Counted from the first letter of the stretch, positions 1-9,614 are shown. The stretch is DNA of 64,000 nt from Gallionella sp. (GCA_028710525.1 JAQTTY010000002.1:62001-126000); one strand, 5' to 3'. Translations and numbers: made by a program. The notes: generated from the sequence alone by a model not told the origin.

Positions 1-556
1 ATACAAAGCATTCTTTGTGGTTAGGGCATTCTTGGCCCAGACAGTTGTCACGCGTGGACGTGACGTTCATCCAGATGGGCGCATTCTCAGGCACATCGGC
101 CACGCCGCTCTTGTCGCCTGAATCGCTGACCTTGGCGTATTTCTTGATCTTGTCCAGATGCTTGAGGTCTTCGCGCGTAGCGAAGCGACCATCACTCAGC
201 GCGCGTTCCAGATGATAGTGGCACACATAGTTGGAGCGACCTTTGAGCAATGCGATGGATACGGGTGCCTTGAGCGCATCGCGCACCCGTGGCAAGTCCT
301 TTTGAAACAGTTGGTCCTGCAAATTCTTGGTGCCAGTCGAAATGATGACCTTGCCGCCGTTGATTAGCGCAGGCACCAGATATGCAAAGGTCTTACCCGT
401 TCCCGTCCCTGCCTCAGCTACCAATATCGAGTTGTCGCGTATCGCTTCCGCCACCGCCAAAGCCATTTCGCGCTGCTGCGCGCGCGGCCGAAAACTATCG
501 ACTTCGGTAGAGAGCGGGCTTAGCTCGGAGAAAAAACGTTCGACTTCTATGGACAC
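1..556 (-). CDS. DinG/YoaA-family ATP-dependent helicase, 5' part only
   Basis: The reverse strand reads open from a GTG at 554-556 to the window edge, giving the first 185 residues of a superfamily 2 iron-sulfur helicase of the DinG/YoaA/XPD type. Such enzymes unwind DNA 5' to 3' at damaged or R-loop structures. The Walker A motif AGTGTGKT lies at about residues 49-56, followed by STGTKNLQDQL (motif Ia region). Four cysteines at about 112, 172, 177 and 183 have the spacing of the 4Fe-4S cluster ligands. An in-frame TAG at 569-571 closes the frame upstream, so GTG is the best start, although no good ribosome site precedes it. The C-terminal helicase domain lies outside the window. YoaA fits better than true DinG by N-terminal style, but the two cannot be separated here. 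Confidence 0.88.
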   Translation of the reverse strand, partial: MSIEVERFFSELSPLSTEVDSFRPRAQQREMALAVAEAIRDNSILVAEAGTGTGKTFAYLVPALINGGKVIISTGTKNLQDQLFQKDLPRVRDALKAPVSIALLKGRSNYVCHYHLERALSDGRFATREDLKHLDKIKKYAKVSDSGDKSGVADVPENAPIWMNVTSTRDNCLGQECPNHKECFV

Positions 557-730
557 GATGAGAATTATCTAGGCCTACGGCGTGATGGATTATGAGGGGA
601 GGGGCGACTATAGTGCGGGGGCAATTTTACGCTAGGGTGTGTTGCAAAAGCGAAGTTTTCGAATAATGGAGATTAGTAAACTACTCTTCATGATAATTTT
701 CATTGTAAGTACTCTAAAGAGAAGATAGCT

Positions 731-1339
731 ATGTTAATTGACTGCCATGTTTGCAACTCGAAAGTGGATGCTGAAATCATTGGGAAGCACAATAATCTTG
801 ATTTTTTTGCTACGAGTACATTTCTGCTTAACTGTCCAGCTTGCCATACGGCATTAATAGCTGAGTTATACGAGGACTTGGACGAAGGGAAATCGACATG
901 GTCACAACCAGTTCGAGTTTACCCCAAGCCAAAACGCTTACTTGGTGCTGACATACCTCCAATAGTGAAAAATTCAATTGATGAAGCCGAAAGATGTATG
1001 CAGGCTGGGGCGTATTTGGCTGCTACAGCTATGTGTGGGCGTGCTCTTGAAGCAATATGTCGTTACTTCAAAACTAAAGACAACTATTTGGGTGGCGGGC
1101 TAAAGGAACTTCGTGACACTGGCGTTATTGATGCAAAGCTCTATCAATGGGGAGAGGAGCTAAGGGATCAACGTAATAATGCAGCACACGCTACTGACAC
1201 AGAAATATCCCATCAAGATGCCAATGATGTAGTTACATTCACTTATGCGATTATTGATTATGTTTTTTTGCTGGCGCAAAAATTCGAGAGGTTTCAGGTA
1301 AGAAAACTTGAACGCTCCAAATCAAAAATAAAAGTATAG
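731..1339 (+). CDS. DUF4145-type protein with N-terminal zinc ribbon
   Basis: A 202-residue protein. Two CxxC pairs (residues 5/8 and 35/38) make a likely zinc ribbon. The C-terminal half (about 80-190) is a helical DUF4145-like domain with an ELRDQRNNAAHA segment, the RNxxAH-type motif found in this family and in HEPN-like proteins. The function is unknown; relatives often sit in defence or restriction contexts, but nothing here proves that. The start ATG follows a GAAGATAG stretch. The gene is visibly richer in A and T than its neighbours and stands alone between the helicase and the yaiI-type gene, which suggests separate acquisition. It is not a named gene. Confidence 0.72.
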   Translation: MLIDCHVCNSKVDAEIIGKHNNLDFFATSTFLLNCPACHTALIAELYEDLDEGKSTWSQPVRVYPKPKRLLGADIPPIVKNSIDEAERCMQAGAYLAATAMCGRALEAICRYFKTKDNYLGGGLKELRDTGVIDAKLYQWGEELRDQRNNAAHATDTEISHQDANDVVTFTYAIIDYVFLLAQKFERFQVRKLERSKSKIKV

Positions 1340-1441
1340 TCATGAAAGTTTAAGCGCGGTAGGTGTGCAGATTTCCTTGCTACGCGGCAATAATACAATC
1401 GGTGTGTAGGTAAGCCTGCCCGCCCTAAAAAAACACAAACA

Positions 1442-1897
1442 ATGCAAATTTATGTCGATGCCGATGCCTGTCCCAAGGTCATCAAAGAAGTGTTGTTCCG
1501 TGCAGCGGAGCGTTTGCAGATTGGGCTGACGCTGGTCGCTAACAAGTTGCTGCACCATCCTCCTTCACAAGTGATACGTTCCTTGCAAGTGCCAGCAGGT
1601 TTCGATGTGGCGGATAACAAGATTGTCGAGATGGTAGAGGCGGGGGACTTAGTCATTACGGCTGATATTCCGCTGGCTGCCGAGGTCATTGCTAAGGGTG
1701 GCTTGGTGCTGGATCCGCGTGGTGAGTTCTATACCAAGGACACGATACAAGAGCGGCTGACCATGCGTAACTTTATGGAGACCTTGCGTAGCAGTGGGGT
1801 GGAGACGGGCGGGCCGCCTAGTTTCAGTCAGCGTGATAGTCAGAATTTCGCCAAGCAGCTGGATAAGTTCTTAGCCAAGCAGGTGAAGCGAGTTTGA
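1442..1897 (+). CDS. YaiI/YqxD family protein (DUF188, UPF0178)
   Basis: This 151-residue protein opens with [14 protein letters not shown] and carries VITADIPLA in the middle, the conserved acidic segments of the DUF188 family. The fold is PIN-like and the acidic residues suggest a metal-dependent nuclease, but no member has a firmly known role. Length matches the usual 145-155 residues. The ribosome site is weak (A-rich leader). It is followed after about 50 bases by a small gene on the same strand that may be co-transcribed. Family assignment is secure; function is not. Confidence 0.9.
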   Translation: MQIYVDADACPKVIKEVLFRAAERLQIGLTLVANKLLHHPPSQVIRSLQVPAGFDVADNKIVEMVEAGDLVITADIPLAAEVIAKGGLVLDPRGEFYTKDTIQERLTMRNFMETLRSSGVETGGPPSFSQRDSQNFAKQLDKFLAKQVKRV

Positions 1898-1949
1898 GGC
1901 TTATATAGGTATTTCCGACAGCGCCGCCCCAGCCTGTTAAACTGCGGAC

Positions 1950-2189
1950 ATGAATACCATACTCAACTACCTGAAATTGAACGGCGAGAAGTTTGACGCA
2001 GAGATTGCTAAAGCTGCTGGAATCTCGCTGGATGCCGCACGCAAACAGCTCTTGGCATTGTCTGCTCAGGGTGAAGTCATGTCGTGTTATTCGATGAAAA
2101 TGATAGACGGCAACAAGGTCGAAGGCATGACCTATCGCTTGTCCGGCCATCCTCCTAAAGCATCTCCAGGTCGCAAGCCCAAAGCCTAA
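1950..2189 (+). CDS. small winged-helix-like hypothetical protein
   Basis: A 79-residue protein whose central part (about 15-65) reads as a short helix-turn-helix followed by a beta wing: FDAEIAKAAGISLDAARKQL, then LSAQGEVMSCYSM and a second strand. The tail is basic and proline-rich (SPGRKPKA), suitable for nucleic-acid contact. This suggests a one-domain DNA-binding protein of the winged-helix class, but I do not recognise the family. It lies between the yaiI-type gene and the TMEM175-like gene, same strand, with no visible terminator before it. Confidence 0.6.
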   Translation: MNTILNYLKLNGEKFDAEIAKAAGISLDAARKQLLALSAQGEVMSCYSMKMIDGNKVEGMTYRLSGHPPKASPGRKPKA

Positions 2190-2302
2190 GCGCTCGCGTT
2201 ACTGTAGCGGCGTCTGGCACTACAATCCTGTTCCATAGATGTTTGTATCCCGGCAGCGTTATCATGCCAGCTTAGGCTATGTAGACTCTGAGGAGGTGCG
2301 AG

Positions 2303-2881
2303 ATGGGCAAGACTCGACTGGAAGCTTTTAGTGACGGGGTGTTGGCGATCATCATCACTATCATGGTGTTGGAGCTAAAAGTACCGCATGGCGATGACCT
2401 GCCTGCCTTGCTGCCGTTGCTGCCGGTGTTTCTCAGCTATGTGCTGAGCTTCATCTATGTCGGCATTTACTGGAACAATCACCATCATATGTTGCATACC
2501 GTGCAGCATGTGAACGGCCCGATTCTGTGGGCAAATCTGCATCTGCTGTTCTGGTTGTCGCTGGTGCCTTTTGTCACAGGCTGGATGGGCGAGAATCATT
2601 TCTCGGCCTTGCCGACTTCGCTGTATGGCGTGGTGTTGCTGATGGCGGCACTGGCCTACTGGTTGTTGCAGACGGCTATCATTGCGGGTGGCGGTGGCAA
2701 GCAAGCTTTGCTAGCACGCGCGGTAGGCAATGACCGCAAGGGCAAGCTCTCACAAGTTTTGTATCTTATCGCCATCCCTGCGGCGTTCTGGTATCAATGG
2801 TTGTCGGGTGCGCTGTATGTGTTGGTCGCCATCCTCTGGTTGATACCCGACCGACGCATCGAGCGCATCATCACAGAATAA
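2303..2881 (+). CDS. TMEM175-family (DUF1211) membrane protein, likely potassium channel
   Basis: The 192-residue protein starts with KTRLEAFSDGVLAIIITIMV, which contains the RxxxFSDG motif of the first helix of TMEM175 proteins. Six hydrophobic segments fit the six-helix subunit that forms tetrameric potassium channels in bacteria. A histidine-rich YWNNHHHMLH stretch sits after helix 2, as usual in the family. Start is supported by a strong GAGGAGG site. It precedes radA by 15 bases, so the two may be transcribed together, though no functional link is known. Confidence 0.86.
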   Translation: MGKTRLEAFSDGVLAIIITIMVLELKVPHGDDLPALLPLLPVFLSYVLSFIYVGIYWNNHHHMLHTVQHVNGPILWANLHLLFWLSLVPFVTGWMGENHFSALPTSLYGVVLLMAALAYWLLQTAIIAGGGGKQALLARAVGNDRKGKLSQVLYLIAIPAAFWYQWLSGALYVLVAILWLIPDRRIERIITE

Positions 2882-2896
2882 GGATTTGAAATAAGT

Positions 2897-4255
2897 ATGG
2901 CTAAGGCAAAATCAATCTACTCATGCACCGAATGCGGCGGACAGACGCCCAAGTGGCAGGGGCAATGTCCGCATTGCATGGCGTGGAACACGCTCACCGA
3001 GACCGTGGCGGAAGTGGCGAGCAAGGGCGGTAACCGCTTTAGCGCATTGGCCGCTAGCGGTAAGGTGCAGATGCTCTCGGATGTGGAAGCCGCCGAAGTG
3101 CCGCGCACACCCACGGGCATCGCGGAGTTCGATCGTGTGCTGGGCGGCGGCATCGTAGCAGGTGCAGTGGTGCTGATAGGTGGTGATCCGGGCATAGGTA
3201 AGTCCACGCTCTTACTGCAAGTGCTGGCGCATCTGTCGCAAAGCAAGAACACACTTTATGTAAGTGGCGAAGAATCTGCGCAGCAGATCGCGCTGCGCGC
3301 TAAACGTCTGTCACTGGACGCGCGTAATCTGCGTCTGCTGCCCGAGATACAGCTGGAAAAGATTCAAGCCACCATCGCGGCGGATAAGCCCGACATCGTG
3401 GTCATCGATTCGATACAGACCGTCTATTCCGATCAACTCACTTCCGCACCCGGCTCAGTGGCGCAGGTGCGTGAATGCGCAGCGCAACTGACGCGCATCG
3501 CCAAGAGTCAGGACATCACCATCATCTTGGTCGGCCATGTCACCAAAGAAGGCGCGCTGGCTGGTCCGCGCGTGCTGGAACATATCGTCGATACCGTGTT
3601 GTATTTCGAAGGCGACACACATTCTAGTTTCCGTCTGATACGTGCTTTCAAGAATCGCTTCGGTGCAGTGAATGAGTTGGGGGTGTTTGCTATGACTGAG
3701 AAGGGGCTGCGCGAGGTGAGTAATCCCTCTGCGATGTTCCTCTCGCAACATGGCACGCAAGTGGCCGGCTCTTGTGTGATGGTCACTCAAGAAGGCACGC
3801 GGCCCTTGTTGGTGGAGATACAAGCTTTGCTAGACGAAGCGCACTCACCGAATGTGAAACGCTTATCGCTGGGCTTGGAGCAGAACCGCTTGGCGATGTT
3901 GCTGGCGGTGCTGCATAGACATGCAGGGATTGCGTGCTATGACCAAGATGTGTTTATCAATGCGGTGGGCGGGGTGAAGATCACCGAGCCGGGCGCAGAC
4001 TTGGCGGTGATACTGGCGATGGTGTCGAGTTTGCGTAATCGCCCCTTGCCAGAGAAGTTGGTAGTGTTCGGCGAGGTCGGTCTGGCGGGTGAAGTGCGTC
4101 CCGTACAGCGCGGTCAGGAGCGCCTACGTGAAGCGGCCAAGTTGGGGTTCACTCACGCTATCATCCCCAAGGCCAATGCGCCCAAGCAAGCTATCCCTGG
4201 TATGGAGGTGATTGCAGTGGAGCGAGTAGAGCAGGCGGTGGATAGATTTAGATGA
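2897..4255 (+). CDS. radA: DNA repair protein RadA (branch-migration ATPase)
   Basis: A 452-residue, full-length RadA/Sms. It speeds branch migration of recombination intermediates and helps RecA-dependent repair. An N-terminal C4 zinc finger uses C10, C13, C24 and C27. The RecA-like core has Walker A GGDPGIGKST at 95-104 and the RadA-specific KNRFG motif near residue 255. The C-terminal part is the Lon-protease-like domain without protease function. The gene is convergent with lpxH, with about 50 bases between them and no clear terminator. Confidence 0.97.
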   Translation: MAKAKSIYSCTECGGQTPKWQGQCPHCMAWNTLTETVAEVASKGGNRFSALAASGKVQMLSDVEAAEVPRTPTGIAEFDRVLGGGIVAGAVVLIGGDPGIGKSTLLLQVLAHLSQSKNTLYVSGEESAQQIALRAKRLSLDARNLRLLPEIQLEKIQATIAADKPDIVVIDSIQTVYSDQLTSAPGSVAQVRECAAQLTRIAKSQDITIILVGHVTKEGALAGPRVLEHIVDTVLYFEGDTHSSFRLIRAFKNRFGAVNELGVFAMTEKGLREVSNPSAMFLSQHGTQVAGSCVMVTQEGTRPLLVEIQALLDEAHSPNVKRLSLGLEQNRLAMLLAVLHRHAGIACYDQDVFINAVGGVKITEPGADLAVILAMVSSLRNRPLPEKLVVFGEVGLAGEVRPVQRGQERLREAAKLGFTHAIIPKANAPKQAIPGMEVIAVERVEQAVDRFR

Positions 4256-4307
4256 GTGCCGACTTTGCAGTCTTATTAGGCAATGTAAGTAGCCGGAGAT
4301 AGACGCA

Positions 4308-5030
4308 TTAGAAGCGCAGTACGCTACAACTTTCCGCGTCACACTTCAGCGCATTACCTTCCTTACCCCAATCACCCAACACCCAACGCTCGCAAGTTTT
4401 GTCGTCCACGATATGCTCGTGGCGCGCGGGACGGTGGGTGTGGCCGTGGATGAGGCGCGGATAGTGGTTGTGGCGCAGTAGTTGGGCCACGGCATCCAGA
4501 TTCACATCCATGATCTCCATGCTTTTGTGGCTCTTTGCCGTGTCGCTGTCTTTGCGCAATTTCTGTATATAAGCCTTGCGTGCGGCCAGCGGCTGAGCGA
4601 GAAAATCCTCTTGGAACTTGCCGTCATGAACCTGTTTGCGGAACGCCTGATACTCCACGTCATCGGTACACAGCGTGTCGCCATGGCTGAGTAGTGTGGG
4701 CGTGCCATACAGGTCGATCAGTGTCGGTTCGCCTATTAGTTTTGCATGGCAGGCTGTTGCCAACGTCTTGCCCATCAATAGGTCGCGGTTACCGTGCAGG
4801 ATGTAGAGCTCGGTCTGGTGTTGCTGTAGTCCCGCCAACGCGGCGATGACTTGGGCATGGAAAGGGTCGTCGCGATCGTCGTCGCCTGCCCAGTAATCGA
4901 ACAGGTCGCCGAGAATATAGACGCGTTCCGCATGCGGAGCATGTTCGCGTATGAATCGCATGAAAGCGGCCATGGTCTCTTCATGGTCGTTGCTCAGATG
5001 CAGGTCAGAGATGAAAAGTGTATGCGGCAT
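4308..5030 (-). CDS. lpxH: UDP-2,3-diacylglucosamine diphosphatase
   Basis: 240 residues. LpxH removes UMP from UDP-2,3-diacylglucosamine to give lipid X in lipid A synthesis, at the inner face of the inner membrane. The calcineurin-like metal site is complete: ISDLHLS (D9, H11), GDLFDYW (D42), GNRD (80-83) and HGHTHRP near the C-terminus. The start is fixed by the position of the first motif. A hairpin with a short T run abuts this start codon and no Shine-Dalgarno sequence is visible, so expression relative to the upstream cyclophilin gene is unclear. Confidence 0.96.
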   Translation of the reverse strand: MPHTLFISDLHLSNDHEETMAAFMRFIREHAPHAERVYILGDLFDYWAGDDDRDDPFHAQVIAALAGLQQHQTELYILHGNRDLLMGKTLATACHAKLIGEPTLIDLYGTPTLLSHGDTLCTDDVEYQAFRKQVHDGKFQEDFLAQPLAARKAYIQKLRKDSDTAKSHKSMEIMDVNLDAVAQLLRHNHYPRLIHGHTHRPARHEHIVDDKTCERWVLGDWGKEGNALKCDAESCSVLRF

Positions 5031-5033
5031 ATG

Positions 5034-5056
5034 AAAACGGCGCTTAAAGCGCCGTT
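5034..5056 (-). terminator. hairpin terminator between the cyclophilin gene and lpxH
   Basis: Read on the minus strand, AACGGCGCTT and AAGCGCCGTT form a near-perfect stem with a tiny loop, followed by TTTTC. It follows the cyclophilin stop codon at once and its T tail ends three to four bases before the lpxH ATG. It should end the minus-strand transcript of the TPR/L,D-transpeptidase/cyclophilin group or reduce read-through into lpxH. Confidence 0.7.
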
Positions 5057-5063
5057 GTGTCGA

Positions 5064-5642
5064 TTACTTGCTGACGACTTCTGCTTTAGTGATGATGACT
5101 TGCTCTTCTGGTACGTCCTGCATACCGCCACGGAAGCCAGTCTTGACCTTGCCGATCTTGTCGACCACGTCCATACCCTCAGTCACTTTACCGAACACGC
5201 AATAGCCCCAGCCGTCCTGACCTGGATAGTCGAGGAAGCTGTTGCTCTTGGTGTTGATGAAGAATTGAGCGGTCGCGGAATGTGGGTCGCCGGTACGCGC
5301 CATTGCGATGGTGTACTTGTCGTTCTTCAAGCCGTTTGCGGCTTCGTTCTTGATCGGTGTGTTGGTTTTCTTCTGACTCATGTCAGTGTCGAAGCCGCCA
5401 CCTTGGATCATGAAGTTAGGGATGACGCGATGGAAAACGGTGTTGCTGTAGAAGCCGCTGTTCACGTATTCAATGAAGTTCGCAACAGTATTAGGTGCCT
5501 TGGCAGCGTCCAGTTGGATAGTGATTACGCCGTGGTTAGTATGAAGTTTTACCATGGTGGTTTTGCCTTTAGTTTGTGAGTAAGAAAATGGGGAGACGGC
5601 ACAGAGTGCGAGTGTCAGGATAAGAGTGATGATGTTTTTCAT
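5064..5642 (-). CDS. peptidyl-prolyl cis-trans isomerase, cyclophilin type, exported
   Basis: 192 residues. Cyclophilins catalyse cis-trans isomerisation of proline bonds. The core shows [16 protein letters not shown] and [18 protein letters not shown], holding the conserved Phe, Arg, Gln and Phe of the active site. Residues 1-22 look like a signal peptide, so this form is periplasmic (PpiA-like). A second in-frame ATG at residue 30, exactly where cytoplasmic PpiB proteins begin, has an AAAGG sequence about ten bases upstream. Its start overlaps the stop of the L,D-transpeptidase gene by four bases, so the pair is translationally coupled. Confidence 0.93.
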   Translation of the reverse strand: MKNIITLILTLALCAVSPFSYSQTKGKTTMVKLHTNHGVITIQLDAAKAPNTVANFIEYVNSGFYSNTVFHRVIPNFMIQGGGFDTDMSQKKTNTPIKNEAANGLKNDKYTIAMARTGDPHSATAQFFINTKSNSFLDYPGQDGWGYCVFGKVTEGMDVVDKIGKVKTGFRGGMQDVPEEQVIITKAEVVSK

Positions 5643-6808
5643 GCGGCACCTTCGTAGATGATCTTCCAGCGGTTATTCTGTTTGAGCCAGTACTGGCGCT
5701 TCTTCATGCGATTAGCAAGATTGCTACTGCTGTAGTCCTGCTCGAAATTTACTACGACCATGTCTGGCTGCTCGGGATAGGTGAATATGCTCAGTCCGTT
5801 CACATTGACCTTGACCCAGCTTTTGCCGGCGTTCACCAGCTGCTTTTGCTTGGCCCAAGCTGCGTAGTCTTGGTTGCCGCTGGAGAAGTTGGTCGAGTAA
5901 TGTTTGAGATAGGCATTGGTGTCCAGACTGCTCCAGTCTTTACGCCATTGTTCGATCTCGGCCATCAGCGCGTCGCGTTCGGTGATATCTTGCGCGCTCT
6001 CGATCTCCATATGGTTGGTGATGATCACGGGTGTGATACCGACCTGCAGGTAGGGCCGGATCTGCTCTAGATTGTCATTCGACAACACTACACAACCATT
6101 GCTAGCGCGCGGTGGACGACTATAAGTGTCGCTGGGTGTGCCATGCAGCCAGATGCCTTGTCCGGTACGCTTGTTCTTCTTATCCCACTCGTTGGGATAG
6201 CTGAGCGGGAAGGCACCGCTGCCATACATGTCTGCCAACTTGCTCTTGGGCAGTTCGGCATTGATGAAGTACACCCCTATCGGCGTGCGCTGGTCGCCCT
6301 CTGAAACTTTCTCGGTGCCCAGCTTGCCTATGGTGACGTAGTAGTCAGCCACATATTTTGCTAGGCCGTGGTCGTTCTCATAGACGTAGAGCGTGGAGCG
6401 GCTAGTGTCGACCACGAGTGCATAACGTTGCTGATCGGCTAGTTGCCAGACAAAGCGCGGTGCGAGCTTTTCAGCGGGTTGCAATTGCATACGTTGTAAG
6501 CGCACCTTAGCTTCGTCGCGCAGGTCTTGTATCTTTGCCTGTGGCGCATTGGCTGCGTTGCCGAAGCCGTTGATGGCACCAGCGCGCGCCATTAGTAGAT
6601 CGCCTTTGACTAGTTGCGCGAGACGGAAGTTAGGGTTGCTGCGCAACAGACTATCTACATCGTTAAGTGCGACATCCAACCGATTATCACGTATCTCTTG
6701 CAAGCTCTTGGTGAGCTTGGCTTCGTCGCTACTGCTGCTCTCTGGTGCGGCATAGGTTGCACCTGAGAGACTTGCGATGATGAGAGTGGTGAGGAGCGAG
6801 GCACGCAT
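5639..6808 (-). CDS. L,D-transpeptidase (YkuD) with C-terminal Cds6/NTF2-like domain
   Basis: A 389-residue exported enzyme. After a signal peptide (about 1-20) and a helical region comes a YkuD domain (about 127-260) with the catalytic HGT (222-224) and SNGC (C239). It would crosslink peptidoglycan or attach partners to it through L,D linkages in the periplasm. Residues 275-389 resemble the NTF2/SnoaL-like domain found after L,D-transpeptidase domains in Cds6-type proteins. The neighbouring TPR protein carries a related C-terminal domain. The gene sits 3 bases after that TPR gene and overlaps the cyclophilin gene, so the three form one operon. The canonical Arg after the catalytic Cys is replaced (SNGCVVL). 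Confidence 0.9.
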   Translation of the reverse strand: MRASLLTTLIIASLSGATYAAPESSSSDEAKLTKSLQEIRDNRLDVALNDVDSLLRSNPNFRLAQLVKGDLLMARAGAINGFGNAANAPQAKIQDLRDEAKVRLQRMQLQPAEKLAPRFVWQLADQQRYALVVDTSRSTLYVYENDHGLAKYVADYYVTIGKLGTEKVSEGDQRTPIGVYFINAELPKSKLADMYGSGAFPLSYPNEWDKKNKRTGQGIWLHGTPSDTYSRPPRASNGCVVLSNDNLEQIRPYLQVGITPVIITNHMEIESAQDITERDALMAEIEQWRKDWSSLDTNAYLKHYSTNFSSGNQDYAAWAKQKQLVNAGKSWVKVNVNGLSIFTYPEQPDMVVVNFEQDYSSSNLANRMKKRQYWLKQNNRWKIIYEGAA

Positions 6809-6811
6809 GAC

Positions 6812-7759
6812 TTACTTAGTCGATTCTTCCTGTATCAGCCATTTACCGTCAGCCTTAACCATGGTCAAAGTCTTGCGACCGTTTGAGCGCAGGTGACTGG
6901 CGTTGTATGACTGCTTGAAGTGCACGCTGGCATGCGTCGCATCAATCATCTTGACCGAGATGTTGCTCAGCGTGACTTTGATCGAGCTGGGGTTGCTGAC
7001 GCGCTCGCGACGAGTCTCTGCCCATGCACTGCGGCTCTCGCCATCGGCGGGACGGAAGTCATCCGCATAGGCAGCCAGATATTGATCCACGTTCTGAGCA
7101 GACCAGGCGGCAGCCCAAGCATGCACGCTCTTCAGGAGGTCGCTATCGCCGCCGCTCGTACTGGCTACGGGGTCTGATGCGGGTTGAGTCGCAACGACAG
7201 GCTTGCTGGTAACAGGACGGGAGGTAACGCTGGATTTTGGACGGGCATTGCCGGAGAACAGGTCTTGGATCATCGCCAATTTGGTCTGGGTGCCTGTGTT
7301 GCTGCGGTCGAGTTGCAGAGCACGGTCATACGCTTGGCTGGCCATCTTGGCGTAGATGTCGCCCAAGTTCTCGTGTGCGGTGGCATAGCTAGGATGGGTG
7401 CGTATCGCTTGTTCCAGCGATTGCTTGGCTTTCTCGTACTGTCCTTGGCCTGCGTACAGCACGGCTAGGTTGTTATAGGGTTCGGGCAGATCTGGATAAT
7501 CTGCGGTGAGCTCCGAAAAAACCTTGATTGCGTCGTTGGGCTTGCCTTGCTCGGTAAGGATCAGACCTTTGAGGAATCGACCTTGGGCATCCTTAGGCTT
7601 GCTGGCTAAGTAGCTATCTACCTTTTCCAGCGCAGCGTTCTGCTGGCCTTGCTTGAAGTAGCGGTTGGCATCCTGCAAGTCATCGGCATGTACGGCGACA
7701 CTGCAAGAAAAGAGGGCACTGGCAAACAATACGGTATGGATACGTTTCAGCATATTCAT
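6812..7759 (-). CDS. exported TPR protein with C-terminal Cds6/NTF2-like domain
   Basis: 315 residues with a signal peptide (about 1-25, ending VHADD). Four or so TPR repeats (about 28-165) include GKPNDAIKVFSELTADYPDL and EPYNNLAVLYAGQGQYEKA. A low-complexity Ser/Thr/Pro linker (about 170-205) leads to an NTF2/SnoaL-like domain (about 207-315) similar to the C-terminal domain of the L,D-transpeptidase encoded next. It likely acts as a periplasmic scaffold for that enzyme; this is inference from context and the shared domain. It is first in the minus-strand operon and divergent from glnS. Confidence 0.85.
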   Translation of the reverse strand: MNMLKRIHTVLFASALFSCSVAVHADDLQDANRYFKQGQQNAALEKVDSYLASKPKDAQGRFLKGLILTEQGKPNDAIKVFSELTADYPDLPEPYNNLAVLYAGQGQYEKAKQSLEQAIRTHPSYATAHENLGDIYAKMASQAYDRALQLDRSNTGTQTKLAMIQDLFSGNARPKSSVTSRPVTSKPVVATQPASDPVASTSGGDSDLLKSVHAWAAAWSAQNVDQYLAAYADDFRPADGESRSAWAETRRERVSNPSSIKVTLSNISVKMIDATHASVHFKQSYNASHLRSNGRKTLTMVKADGKWLIQEESTK

Positions 7760-7951
7760 GTGGGGGTCCTAGGGTGCGCTGAGCGCGGGTTTAATCGAAC
7801 GCGCGGATTCTACCAAATAACTGGGCGTGTTTCACAGCTTATCGGGGTTGAGCAGAGGCTAGCCTATGTGGGTGATGAGGTCTTTGTGGGTGAATTCGGG
7901 TAAAATCCGCGCCTTGTTTATTCACCGCCTCTTAGCGATAAAAAGTCCAGT

Positions 7952-9610
7952 ATGAGCAGTCAACCCGTAGTCTCCAATTTCATCCGTACCATCATCGACG
8001 GCGATCTCGCCAGCGGCAAGCACAGCAGTATCGTCACGCGTTTCCCGCCTGAGCCCAATGGCTATCTGCATGTTGGCCATGCCAAGTCCATCTGCCTTAA
8101 CTTCGGTCTGGCTCAGGACTATCAGGGTAAATGCAATCTGCGTTTCGACGATACGAATCCGGAGAAGGAGAGCGAGGAGTACGCACTGTCGATACAAGAT
8201 GACGTACGTTGGCTGGGTTTTGAATGGAATGGTGAGGTACGCTGGGCGTCGGATTATTTCGATGCGCTGTACGATTTTGCCGTCGAGCTGATCAACAAAG
8301 GCTTGGCTTATGTAGACGACCTCACCCCAGAGCAGATGCGCGAATATCGCGGCACGCTGACCCAGCCAGGTAGAGCCAGCCCTAATCGCGACCGCTCCGC
8401 TGCCGAGAATCTGGACCTGTTTGCGCGCATGAAAGCGGGCGAGTTCGCTGATGGTGCGATGGTGTTGCGTGCCAAGATCGATATGGCTTCGCCGAATATG
8501 AATATGCGCGATCCGGCCATCTACCGTATTCGCCGTGCCCACCACATACGCACGGGTGATAAATGGTGCATCTATCCGATGTACGACTACACGCACTGCA
8601 TCTCGGACGCGCTGGAAGGCATCACGCACTCCATCTGCACATTGGAATTTGAAGACCACCGCCCACTGTACGACTGGGTACTGGATAACATCACCATCCC
8701 TTGTCACCCACGCCAATACGAGTTCTCACGTCTGGAATTGCATTACACCATCACCAGTAAGCGTAAGCTGTTGCAGTTGGTAAACGAGAAGAAGGTTAGC
8801 GGCTGGGATGATCCGCGCATGCCTACTATCAGCGGCATGCGCCGTCGCGGTTATACCCCAGAAGGAATCCGCGAGTTCGCCAAGCGCGTCGGTGTGTCCA
8901 AGAGCGAGAACAGCGTAGACATGGCCATTATGGAAGGCGCGATACGCGAAGACTTGGAGCTGCGCGCGCCGCGTGTGATGGCCATTATCAATCCGCTCAA
9001 AGTCACCATCACCAATGCCGAGGGTGCACTGACTCGCGAGGCCGACTTTCATCCTAATATGCCCGAGCTGGGCAAGCGCGTCGTGCCATTCAGCGCTGCG
9101 CTGCTGATCGAAGCTGATGACTTCGCCGAAGTTCCCCCCGCAGGCTGGAAGCGTCTCACCTTGGGCGGCGAAATTCGTTTGCGTCACAGCTATGTGATGC
9201 GTTGCGACGAAGCGATTAAGGATGCGGCAGGCAATGTCATCGAACTCAAGTGCAGCATAGACCACGCCACGCTGGGCAAGAATCCTGAAGGGCGCAAGGT
9301 CAAGGGCGTGATCCACTTCCTGTCGCGTGAACATGCGCTACCGGCCGAGATACGTTTGTATGATCGTCTGTTTAGTGTGTCCGAACCGGATGCAGATAAA
9401 GACGTAGATTTTTGCGATTATCTCAATCCCACATCACTGACTGTCGTGCAAGGCTGGGTAGAAGCCGCAGTAAAAGATGCAGCACCTGAGACGCGTTACC
9501 AGTTCGAGCGCTTAGGTTATTTCTGTACCGACCGTCGTGACCATCAGGTGGGCGGCAAGTTAGTGTTCAATCGCACTGTGACTTTGAAAGATTCTTGGAC
9601 CAAGGAGTAA
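7952..9610 (+). CDS. glnS: glutamine-tRNA ligase
   Basis: 552 residues, close to the 554 of the E. coli enzyme. GlnRS charges tRNA-Gln with glutamine in the cytoplasm. The class I HIGH motif appears as HVGH (40-43) and the KMSKS equivalent as TSKRK (268-272), followed by the GlnRS-typical [20 protein letters not shown]. The C-terminal anticodon-binding beta-barrels complete the protein. It is divergent from the TPR gene; a TAAAAT element about 45 bases upstream may be its -10 box. The stop lies next to the ribosome site of the following small membrane protein gene. Confidence 0.97.
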   Translation: MSSQPVVSNFIRTIIDGDLASGKHSSIVTRFPPEPNGYLHVGHAKSICLNFGLAQDYQGKCNLRFDDTNPEKESEEYALSIQDDVRWLGFEWNGEVRWASDYFDALYDFAVELINKGLAYVDDLTPEQMREYRGTLTQPGRASPNRDRSAAENLDLFARMKAGEFADGAMVLRAKIDMASPNMNMRDPAIYRIRRAHHIRTGDKWCIYPMYDYTHCISDALEGITHSICTLEFEDHRPLYDWVLDNITIPCHPRQYEFSRLELHYTITSKRKLLQLVNEKKVSGWDDPRMPTISGMRRRGYTPEGIREFAKRVGVSKSENSVDMAIMEGAIREDLELRAPRVMAIINPLKVTITNAEGALTREADFHPNMPELGKRVVPFSAALLIEADDFAEVPPAGWKRLTLGGEIRLRHSYVMRCDEAIKDAAGNVIELKCSIDHATLGKNPEGRKVKGVIHFLSREHALPAEIRLYDRLFSVSEPDADKDVDFCDYLNPTSLTVVQGWVEAAVKDAAPETRYQFERLGYFCTDRRDHQVGGKLVFNRTVTLKDSWTKE

Positions 9611-9614
9611 TCAC

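Noticed and set aside
7922..8716. 264-codon open frame antisense to glnS
   Set aside because: Overlaps a fully conserved gene; composition is that of a shadow frame.
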